From: Pseudomonas hunanensis
GTDB taxonomy: Bacteria > Pseudomonadota > Gammaproteobacteria > Pseudomonadales > Pseudomonadaceae
Direction of reading: 5' to 3'
Assembly: GCF_013393325.1 (NCBI RefSeq)
Contig: NZ_QJRC01000094.1
Location: forward strand, 124,001 to 188,000
Length of the DNA stretch: 64,000 nucleotides
Shown piece after piece: positions 57,818 to 64,000 of the stretch; position 1 is the stretch's first letter; each line of letters opens with the position of its first letter. Position numbers and translations under genes: made by a program. Below the pieces are notes generated by a model. That model made no database searches, had not been told where the DNA came from, and worked only from the letters and a program-made list of their open reading frames with translations.

Positions 57818-58684
57818 ATGGATATCGATCAGGCCCGAACCTTCCTGGAAATCGTGCGTTGCGGCAGCCTGGTCGCCGCCGCCGAGCGCCTGTTCGTGTC
57901 ACAGACCGCGATCACCGCGCGGGTACAGCGCCTGGAGCAGCAACTGGGTTGCCAGCTGTTCGTACGCAGCCGCAACGGCGCCAGTTTGACCAGCGATGGC
58001 GAAGCGTTCGTCAGTTATGCCAACCAGCTGGTACAAACCTGGGAAGCAGCGCGCCGCGACCTGCCGCTGCCTGAAGGCTGCCAGCAGGTGCTGCATGTGG
58101 GCGGTGAGGTGAGTTTGGGCAACCCGATGCTGCTCGACTGGGTCAGCGCCCTGCACCGTGAACTGCCCAGCCATGCCATCCGCAGCGAGGTCAGCGACGG
58201 TGAATCACTGCTGCGCAAGGTCGAGATGGGCCTGCTGGACGCCGCGCTGGTCTATCAGCCGACCTACGGCCCCGGCCTGCAGGTGGAGCAATTGATGGAA
58301 GAAAAGCTGATCCGTGTGCGCCGGGTCGCCCAGCCCGAACCGTACATCTACATTGACTGGGGCGAGGCCTTCCGCCGCCAGCACGATGCGGCCCTGCCCG
58401 ACTGCGCACGCCCGGCACTGAGCTTCAACCTCGGCCCATTGGCCCTGCAGTTCATTCTTGACCAGGGGGGCAGCGGCTACTTCCGCACACGCGTGGTGCA
58501 GGCCTACCTGGACAGCGGGGTGTTCGAGCGGGTACCGCAGGCGCCTGAGTTCACTTACCCAACCTTCCTGGTGTACCCGCGCAAACGCGACAGCGAAGCC
58601 CTGCAACAGGCCTTCGCCATCCTGCGCCGGCTGGTGGCTGCCGGCGCAAGCGATTGGTCACAACGCTGGGACCCGGTTATCTGA
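57818..58684 (+). CDS. LysR-family regulator divergent from prpE
   Basis: A 288-residue regulator. The start MDIDQARTFLEIVRCGSLVAAAERLFVSQTAITARVQ is a classic LysR helix-turn-helix, followed by an effector domain with LHVGGEVSLGNPML. It is divergent from the acyl-CoA synthetase with a 179-base gap that includes an AT-rich stretch suited to a T-N11-A binding site. The 3' end overlaps the convergent HPP-CBS gene by 27 bases. Confidence 0.93.
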   Translation: MDIDQARTFLEIVRCGSLVAAAERLFVSQTAITARVQRLEQQLGCQLFVRSRNGASLTSDGEAFVSYANQLVQTWEAARRDLPLPEGCQQVLHVGGEVSLGNPMLLDWVSALHRELPSHAIRSEVSDGESLLRKVEMGLLDAALVYQPTYGPGLQVEQLMEEKLIRVRRVAQPEPYIYIDWGEAFRRQHDAALPDCARPALSFNLGPLALQFILDQGGSGYFRTRVVQAYLDSGVFERVPQAPEFTYPTFLVYPRKRDSEALQQAFAILRRLVAAGASDWSQRWDPVI

Positions 58685-59812
58685 TGCCTCGGCCTTGCTA
58701 AGCAGCTGACGTTTGAGGCCGGCGATCAAGTCGGTCTGGGTGATCACCCCTACCAGCTTCTCGGCATCGAGCACCGGCAGGCAGTGCAGGCCCTGTTCGC
58801 ACAACAACGGCAGCAGCCGCTCCAGCGGGTGCTGGCTGCTGACACTGACTACCCGCCGACTCATCACTTGCTCCATGCGTACCGCTTTGCGGCCAAACAA
58901 ACCGCGCCAGCTGAAACGGCCACGCTGCATGGCCGGGCCGACCAGGTCGCTGAGGCTGACGATGCCCACCAGCTTGCCGTGCTGCAGTACCGGCAGGGTT
59001 TTCAGGTGATGGCTGGCGAGCATTTTCCAGGCCTGTTCCAGCGTGGTATCAGGCGTGGCGAACTGTACATCGCGGGACATCACCGAGGCCGCGGTGATAC
59101 CGCCCAGGCTACGCTGCAGGGCGTGCTGCTCGGTGGCGAGGATGATGCGCTCCAGTTCGTCACGGGTAACGTCGACGAACTCACCAAGCTCCTCCAGCGC
59201 CTGGTCCAGGTCTTCACTGCGAATGCCGACGCGCTCGCCGGGCAGCGGGTCATGGGTGTGGTGCAGGTCTTTGCGCGGCACCGCGCCTTTCGGATAGCGC
59301 ACGCCGGTCAGGCGGTTGTAGACGATTGCCACGGCCACCAGGATCAACGCATTGAGCAGCACCGGTTCCAACAGGTGATCGCCCATGGCGGTCAACCCGG
59401 AGTCGGCCAGCACCGCGCTCACTGCCACCCCGCCACCCGGGGGGTGTAGGCAGCGTAACAGGCACATGATCAGGATCGAAATGCCCAGAGCCGCAGCCGC
59501 CACCCAAAGCTCGGCACCGAAACCTTCGCGCATGGCAAGGCCAACTGCGCCAGCCAAGGCGTAGCTGCCCAGCACCGGCCAAGGTTGGGCCAATGGGCCG
59601 GAATGTACGGCGAAAACCAGGACTGCCGAGGCCGCCAACGGGCCCAACAGGTGCAGGGCAATGCCAGGGCCATAGGCCATGCTGGTCAGCCAGCCAGCGA
59701 GGAACAAGCCGAGCAACGCACCGATACCGGCACGCAACCATTCTTTGGGAGGGATATTCAGGGGCGCCGGCAACAGGCGCTGCAGACGGCTTTCGGAACG
59801 CGAGGCAGACAT
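58658..59812 (-). CDS. HPP-family membrane protein with CBS pair
   Basis: A 384-residue protein. The N-terminal HPP domain has four or five membrane helices and the namesake motif LLRCLHPPGGGVA. A linker follows, then two CBS domains (TAASVMSRDVQFATPDTTLEQAW and MEQVMSRRVVSVSSQHPLERLL) that probably bind adenine nucleotides. HPP proteins have been linked to nitrite transport in plants and cyanobacteria; the role here is unknown. ATG at 59812 is used; the in-frame extension upstream is not conserved-looking. The end overlaps the LysR gene. Confidence 0.9.
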   Translation of the reverse strand: MSASRSESRLQRLLPAPLNIPPKEWLRAGIGALLGLFLAGWLTSMAYGPGIALHLLGPLAASAVLVFAVHSGPLAQPWPVLGSYALAGAVGLAMREGFGAELWVAAAALGISILIMCLLRCLHPPGGGVAVSAVLADSGLTAMGDHLLEPVLLNALILVAVAIVYNRLTGVRYPKGAVPRKDLHHTHDPLPGERVGIRSEDLDQALEELGEFVDVTRDELERIILATEQHALQRSLGGITAASVMSRDVQFATPDTTLEQAWKMLASHHLKTLPVLQHGKLVGIVSLSDLVGPAMQRGRFSWRGLFGRKAVRMEQVMSRRVVSVSSQHPLERLLPLLCEQGLHCLPVLDAEKLVGVITQTDLIAGLKRQLLSKAEASDNRVPAL

Positions 59813-59850
59813 TGGTATTCGGGGTCTTTGGTTTTTCTGATTAAAAAGAA

Positions 59851-59875
59851 AGCCCAGCCGAGCTGGCCTGGGCCT
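59851..59875 (-). terminator. Possible terminator in the leader of the HPP-CBS gene
   Basis: On the minus strand GCCCAG and CTGGGC pair around ten bases and are followed by TTTCTTTTT. It lies 39 bases before the HPP-CBS start codon and 191 bases after the sensor kinase stop, so it either ends the upstream operon or acts as an attenuator. Confidence 0.45.
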
Positions 59876-59994
59876 TGTATTGCGCGTGCAATACCACAAG
59901 GGGCTCCGTCCATGGAGAGATGGAAACCGCAGGGTTTCGTGAGGGGGATTTTGCCGGGTGGGGTGCGATTGGGCTAATTCAAAAAACTGCGCCT

Positions 59995-60017
59995 GTACTG
60001 CATTTTTTTTGCAGTAC
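59995..60017. repeat. 8-base inverted repeat around a T-tract
   Basis: GTACTGCA (59995-60002) and TGCAGTAC (60010-60017) are perfect arms separated by seven T residues. It lies in the 253-base gap between the HPP-CBS start and the kinase stop. An operator or a 3' hairpin of the kinase operon are both possible. Confidence 0.4.
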
Positions 60018-60065
60018 TGACATTACCATGGGGGCTCGCTGCCACAGAGGGTTTCGGCGCCTGCA

Positions 60066-61385
60066 TCATCGGGCCTTGCGCGGCAGGTCGATGCTCACCC
60101 GCAATCCGCCCAGCGGGCTCTCCAGCAAGGCCAGTCGCCCGCCCCATGCCTCGACGATATCGCGCACGATGCCCAACCCCAGCCCATGCCCGTCCACCTG
60201 TTCGTCCAACCGCGAACCACGCTCCAGCACCTGCTGCCGCCGGCCTTCAGGGATACCGGGGCCATCGTCATCGACCCACAGCCGGTAGCCCTCGCCGTTC
60301 GGCGCTATTCCCAGGCGCACCTCGCTGTCAGCCCACTTGCAGGCGTTGTCCAGCAGGTTGCCCAGCAGCTCCAGGAAGTCCTCGCGGTCCCAGGGCAACA
60401 ACAGCCCAGGCGGCACATCACTTGCCAATTGCAAGCCCTCGCCATGGATCATGCCCAAGGTCTCCAGCAACCCCGGCAGCTCGGCATCACAATCGAACTG
60501 CGCGCCCGGCAAGGCATCCCCTGCCAGCCGTGCACGGTTCAGCTCGCGCGCCAGGCGTTGCTGAATCTGCTCCAACTGCTCGCGCATCTGCGCGCGGACT
60601 TCGGGCAGATCTTTCAGGCGTTCGCTGGAGGCCAGGCTCAGCAGCACCGCCAGTGGCGTCTTCAGTGCATGGCCGAGGTTGCCGAGGGCATTGCGCGAAC
60701 GGCGCAGGCTGTCTTCGGTATGGCTGAGCAAGTGGTTGATCTGCCCCACCAGCGGCGCCAACTCGCTGGGCACCTCGGCATCCAGTTGCGAGCGCTTGCC
60801 CTGCTGCAACTGGGCAATCTGCTGTCGCGCCCGCTCCAGCGGCCGCAACGAGCGGGTAACGGTGATGCGCTGCAGCACCAAAACCACAATCAGTGCCACC
60901 AACCCCATGCCCAGGCCGATCTGCTGCAAGCGCCGGAAACCTTCGCGCACCGGCGAATAATCTTGCGCCACGCTGATCGAAATATCCTGGCCCAGGCGCC
61001 GGTAGTCGGCACGCAGGGCCAGCAGTTGCTGGCCTTCCGGGCCGAGTTCATGGCTATCGGAAAGCCCAGGCGCGGCGGGCTTGGGCATGTCCAGGTCCCA
61101 CAGCGAACGGGACCGCCAGGTACCTTGGTCGAAATCGATGCGGAAGTAGTAACCGGAAAACGGCCGTTGATAAGCAGCCGAAATACGCCGCTCGTCCAGC
61201 TGCAGGCCGGAAGGCCCACGCACCAATGCCACCAGCAGGTTCTCGCTTTCCTTGCGCAGGCCGTTTTCCAGGTACCGTTGCAGGCCGGCTTCGAACAGCC
61301 ACAAGGTCAATTGTGCCAGCACCACGCCGACCACCACCAGCACGGCCACCAGGCCCAGGCTCAGGCGCGCCTGTATCGACTTCAC
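60066..61385 (-). CDS. PhoQ-like sensor histidine kinase
   Basis: A 439-residue membrane kinase. It has an N-terminal helix (LGLVAVLVVVGVVLAQLTLW), a periplasmic sensor of about 130 residues, a second helix (IGLGMGLVALIVVLVLQ), HAMP, the phospho-histidine in NLGHALKTPL, and ATPase motifs NLLDNACKWA, DDGPGIPE and GLGLGIVR. The HALKTPL form of the H-box is the PhoQ-type variant. It overlaps the regulator by ATGA. The co-transcribed PepSY proteins suggest envelope sensing. Confidence 0.94.
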   Translation of the reverse strand: MKSIQARLSLGLVAVLVVVGVVLAQLTLWLFEAGLQRYLENGLRKESENLLVALVRGPSGLQLDERRISAAYQRPFSGYYFRIDFDQGTWRSRSLWDLDMPKPAAPGLSDSHELGPEGQQLLALRADYRRLGQDISISVAQDYSPVREGFRRLQQIGLGMGLVALIVVLVLQRITVTRSLRPLERARQQIAQLQQGKRSQLDAEVPSELAPLVGQINHLLSHTEDSLRRSRNALGNLGHALKTPLAVLLSLASSERLKDLPEVRAQMREQLEQIQQRLARELNRARLAGDALPGAQFDCDAELPGLLETLGMIHGEGLQLASDVPPGLLLPWDREDFLELLGNLLDNACKWADSEVRLGIAPNGEGYRLWVDDDGPGIPEGRRQQVLERGSRLDEQVDGHGLGLGIVRDIVEAWGGRLALLESPLGGLRVSIDLPRKAR

Positions 61386-62050
61386 TCGCCGCTCCCGGCA
61401 TAGATGTAGCCTTGGCCGCGGCGGGTTTCGATGACACTGCGGCCCAGCTTGCGGCGCAAATGGTTGACGTGCACTTCCAGCACGTTCGAGTCGCGCTCGG
61501 TTTCACCGTCGTAAAGGTGCTCGGCCAAATGGCTTTTGGACAGTATCTGCTGCGGGTGCAGCATGAAATACCGCAGCAGGCGGAACTCGGCGGCGGTCAG
61601 TTGGATGTCCACACCATCACGGCTCACGCACTGGCGGCTTTCGTCCAGGTGCAGGCCGGCCGCTTCCAGCTTCGGCTGGTTGGCCAGCCCACGGGCGCGG
61701 CGCAACAAGGCCTGGATGCGCAGTTGCAGCTCTTCGGGGTGAAAGGGCTTGCTCAGGTAGTCGTCGGCCCCGGCCTTCAGCCCTTCGATACGCTCGGCCC
61801 AGGAGCCGCGCGCGGTCAGAATCAGTACCGGCGTGGCCAGGCCGGCGGCGCGCCACTGGGCCAGTACATCCAGGCCCGGCAAGCCAGGCAGGCCAAGGTC
61901 CAGGATGATCAGGTCGTACGGTTCGCTTTGCCCCTGGTACACCGCATCACGGCCATCGGCCAACCAATCCACGGCATAACCCTGGCGCTGCAGGCCGGCG
62001 GTCAGTTCATCCGCCAGCGGCACATTGTCCTCGACAAGCAACAGGCGCAT
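61382..62050 (-). CDS. PhoP-like OmpR-family response regulator
   Basis: A 222-residue regulator with a receiver (LLLVEDNVPLAD, Asp in IILDLGLPG, Lys in YLSKPFHPEE) and a winged helix (SNVLEVHVNHLRRKLG, IETRRGQGYIY). It is the third gene of a four-gene operon: its ATG directly follows the second PepSY stop (TGAATG) and its stop overlaps the kinase start. Confidence 0.95.
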   Translation of the reverse strand: MRLLLVEDNVPLADELTAGLQRQGYAVDWLADGRDAVYQGQSEPYDLIILDLGLPGLPGLDVLAQWRAAGLATPVLILTARGSWAERIEGLKAGADDYLSKPFHPEELQLRIQALLRRARGLANQPKLEAAGLHLDESRQCVSRDGVDIQLTAAEFRLLRYFMLHPQQILSKSHLAEHLYDGETERDSNVLEVHVNHLRRKLGRSVIETRRGQGYIYAGSGE

Positions 62051-62365
62051 TCAGTCGTCTTCCTCGTCTTTGAGCAGGGCGCCGGTGCTGGCATCGAGCT
62101 TGATCTCGCGCACCACACCTTCAGTCGTCAGCAACTCGACTTCATATTCGTAGCGATCGTCGTCCTCTTCCAGCTCGGCCTCCAGCAAACGCGCCCCGGG
62201 GTAACGCCCCAAGGCGGCTTCCAGCAAGTGCTCGAGTGGCAGGATAATGCCCTTCTGCCGCAGCTTCAGGGCTTCGTCCTGATCGAGGTCGCGGGCAGCG
62301 GCCAGCGAACACACGGCCAGCAGCGCCAGCGCGAGGTAACGCGCCGGCCGCGGTAAGTGGATCAT
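62051..62365 (-). CDS. PepSY-domain secreted protein (second of two)
   Basis: A 104-residue periplasmic protein with a signal peptide ending LAAARD. It has a single PepSY domain: GIILPLEHLLEAALGRYPGARLLEAELEEDD then YEYEVELLTTEGVVREIKLDASTGALL. Its ATG overlaps the stop of the first PepSY gene by one base (TGATG). PepSY domains are thought to inhibit peptidases or modulate sensor kinases; here linkage to the kinase suggests the latter. It is very acidic. Confidence 0.9.
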   Translation of the reverse strand: MIHLPRPARYLALALLAVCSLAAARDLDQDEALKLRQKGIILPLEHLLEAALGRYPGARLLEAELEEDDDRYEYEVELLTTEGVVREIKLDASTGALLKDEEDD

Positions 62366-62673
62366 CAGTTGTCCCGCTCGTCCTTCAGCACTTCACCGGT
62401 CTTGGCGTCCAGCGCCACGTCCCATTCGACGTTCTGCGTGTCGCGCAGCTCGACCTTGTAGATGTAGCGGCCGTATTCGTCTTCAAGTTCCGAATCGGTG
62501 ACGGTGGAGCCTGGGTGCTTGGCCACGGCGGCAGCCTTGAGTTCGTCCAGCGACTTGATGGTCTTGGCGTTGACCAGTTTGACCACTTCGTCGGGTTGAA
62601 CATCCTTGGCGAAAGCGGCATTGGCGCCCAGAGCGAGGGCAGCGGCGGTGAACAGGGCAGTCAAGGTTTTCAT
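62365..62673 (-). CDS. PepSY-domain secreted protein (first of two)
   Basis: A 102-residue periplasmic protein with a signal peptide ending NAAFAKD. The PepSY domain reads KSLDELKAAAVAKHPGSTVTDSELEDEYGRYIYKVELRDTQ, then VALDAKTGEVLKD. CAGGAG lies 9 bases before ATG at 62673. It heads the operon; the upstream region has repeated TTAACC-type elements (62712-62743) suited to the operon's own regulator. It is clearly paralogous to the next gene. Confidence 0.9.
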   Translation of the reverse strand: MKTLTALFTAAALALGANAAFAKDVQPDEVVKLVNAKTIKSLDELKAAAVAKHPGSTVTDSELEDEYGRYIYKVELRDTQNVEWDVALDAKTGEVLKDERDN

Positions 62674-62711
62674 CGTTCTTCTCTCCTGAGAACTGTGCAA
62701 GTTGTCTACGG

Positions 62712-62743
62712 GGTTAAGATTAACCACTGGTCCTTAATTCAAC
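62712..62743. promoter_or_regulatory. Candidate regulator box upstream of the PepSY-TCS operon
   Basis: GGTTAAGATTAACC (62712-62725) is an inverted repeat of GGTTAA with a 2-base centre. TTCAACC at 62737-62743 repeats the right half about two helical turns away. This spacing suits dimer binding by an OmpR-type regulator and lies 39-70 bases before the first start codon. Autoregulation is inference. Confidence 0.45.
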
Positions 62744-62837
62744 CTGAAAACAGCTGGCGGCATGATAGCGCAAGTCAAGACCGGGCCATCCTCAAACCCT
62801 TTATAGTGAACCGCGTACTGCCCAAGGGATCCCCCGC

Positions 62838-63917
62838 ATGAGCGCCATCCACATCAAATACCCCGCCCTCACCTTCAAGGCTGGCCAACGGGCCCTGCGA
62901 CATATCCGCGAGCGTGGCCTGCAGGCCGCCGATGTCGGGGTCTTGCCGGGCGCGGCGGGTGGGCCGAAGCCGCTGGGCATTCAAGGCCTGGACCTGGCGC
63001 TGTTCGGTGAGTGGCTGCCCTCGGCACCGCGCCCGCGGGCGCTGATCGGTGCCTCGATTGGTGCCTGGCGCTTCGCCAGCGCCTGCCTCGACGACCCGGT
63101 CGCAGGTATCCGCCGCCTGGGCGAGCTGTACACCGAGCAGGATTTCGCCAAGGGCGTGACCCCGGCCGAAATCAGCCGCAGTTGCCAAAAAATGCTCGAT
63201 GACCTGTTGCAGGACCGTGACGGCCAGCTGCTGGCCAACCCGCACTATCACCTGAACATTCTGGTGGTGAAGAGCCATGGCCAGCTTGCCCACGACCATC
63301 GCGGGCGCCTGGGCTTGGGCCTGGGCTCGGTGGTCGCCAGCAACCTGCTCGGCCGTTCGCGCCTGGCCCGCCACTTCGAGCGCGTCATCCTGCACGATGA
63401 GCGCGCCGCCCCACCGCTCGAAGCGCTTACCGATTTCCCCTCGCGCTACTTGCCGCTGGGCCTGGCCAACCTGCGCCACGCCCTGCTCGCCTCGGGCTCG
63501 ATCCCCATGGTCATGCAGGGCGTGAAAGACATCCCCGGCGCTGGCGCCGGCACTTACCGCGACGGCGGCCTGCTCGACTACCACCTCGACCTGCCCTATC
63601 GCGGCGACGACCTGGTGCTGTACCCGCACTTCACCGACAAGGTGGTACCCGGCTGGTTCGACAAAGCCTTGCCCTGGCGCAAGGGCGATGCCACTCGCCT
63701 GCAGAATGTGCTGCTGATGACCCCTTCCCCGCAGTACCTGGCCGCCCTGCCCTACGGCAAGCTGCCCGATCGCAACGACTTCAAACGCTTCATGGGCGAT
63801 GCGCCTGGCCGCAAACGCTATTGGTACAAGGCCATTGCCGAAAGCCAGCGGCTAGGTGACGAATTGCTGGAGCTGATTGCCACCGGGCAGCTGTGTGAAC
63901 GCCTGCAAGCCTTGTAG
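62838..63917 (+). CDS. Patatin-like phospholipase
   Basis: A 359-residue patatin-family lipase without a signal peptide. The oxyanion hole is GAAGGPKPLG, the nucleophile elbow GASIGAW (G-x-S-x-G), and the dyad aspartate is in YRDGGLLDYH. A conserved C-terminal part ends with MGDAPGRKRYWYKAIAES. Such enzymes release fatty acids from lipids. ATG at 62838 is divergent from the PepSY operon across 164 bases. Substrate is unknown. Confidence 0.9.
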   Translation: MSAIHIKYPALTFKAGQRALRHIRERGLQAADVGVLPGAAGGPKPLGIQGLDLALFGEWLPSAPRPRALIGASIGAWRFASACLDDPVAGIRRLGELYTEQDFAKGVTPAEISRSCQKMLDDLLQDRDGQLLANPHYHLNILVVKSHGQLAHDHRGRLGLGLGSVVASNLLGRSRLARHFERVILHDERAAPPLEALTDFPSRYLPLGLANLRHALLASGSIPMVMQGVKDIPGAGAGTYRDGGLLDYHLDLPYRGDDLVLYPHFTDKVVPGWFDKALPWRKGDATRLQNVLLMTPSPQYLAALPYGKLPDRNDFKRFMGDAPGRKRYWYKAIAESQRLGDELLELIATGQLCERLQAL

Positions 63918-63997
63918 CGGCCATGCCTGCGCGACTACCGTTCCGACCCTTCCGCGGTGTTAATATGTCGTTTTGCCAGCATCAGGGGATCTGAGGG

Positions 63998-64000
63998 ATG
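63998..64000 (+). other. Possible start codon of a gene continuing beyond the right edge
   Basis: The last three bases are ATG, preceded by GGGGATCTGAGGG, a reasonable Shine-Dalgarno region. Nothing of the product is visible. Confidence 0.35.

Overview
The window reads as chromosomal DNA of a Pseudomonas of the P. putida group. The evidence is the GC-rich codon usage, a cti gene for fatty-acid cis/trans isomerase divergent from metH, the cysI-DUF934 pair, a class-B polB, a bacteriophytochrome operon, and a P. putida-type REP hairpin pair at 22633-22728. I see no integrase, transposase, phage genes, CRISPR array or rRNA. There is one tRNA (Gln, anticodon TTG). Most of the window looks like conserved backbone with a few accessory inserts.

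Left part (1-16.3 kb). A large effector-like toxin gene is interrupted by an in-frame amber codon and runs off the left edge. It is followed by DNA polymerase II (polB), an MFS exporter with a divergent LysR regulator, and a small cluster of LysR, YqcI/YcgG-family protein, LysE-type exporter and SGNH-like protein. Next come a Sel1-like secreted protein, a translationally coupled AzlC/AzlD exporter plus AraC regulator, a copper-delivery pair (SCO and PCuAC) for cytochrome oxidase assembly, the Fe-S carrier NfuA and a membrane acyltransferase.

Middle part (16.4-42 kb). Divergent cti and metH are followed by a REP pair, DUF2970, a 37-residue membrane protein and a periplasmic sugar-type binding protein. 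cysI and its DUF934 partner handle sulfite reduction. A 1393-residue protein with an N-terminal toxin-like domain, leucine-rich repeats and a C-terminal NEL-type E3 ubiquitin ligase domain is the most striking gene. It is an intact paralogue of the broken gene at the left edge. After it come dkgB, a divergent PagP-like barrel, a DUF1348 protein, an OmpR/EnvZ-type pair facing an MlaA-family lipoprotein, an Fsr-like exporter with an AraC regulator, two tandem sulfonate-type binding proteins without permeases, and a cytosolic-carboxypeptidase-like M14 enzyme.

Right part (42-64 kb). A seven-gene Csu-type chaperone-usher pilus operon carries four pilin-like subunits, a chaperone, an usher and a two-domain tip. 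It is divergent from an operon of bacteriophytochrome, stand-alone receiver and hybrid kinase. Then follow tRNA-Gln, a DUF465 protein, a ZapE-family ATPase, a propionyl-CoA synthetase with a divergent LysR, an HPP-CBS membrane protein, a tight operon of two PepSY proteins with a PhoP/PhoQ-like pair, and a patatin-like lipase. The start codon of a further gene may lie on the last three bases.

Starts were chosen from Shine-Dalgarno spacing, signal peptides and family length. No database search was run, so names rest on motifs and remembered family features.
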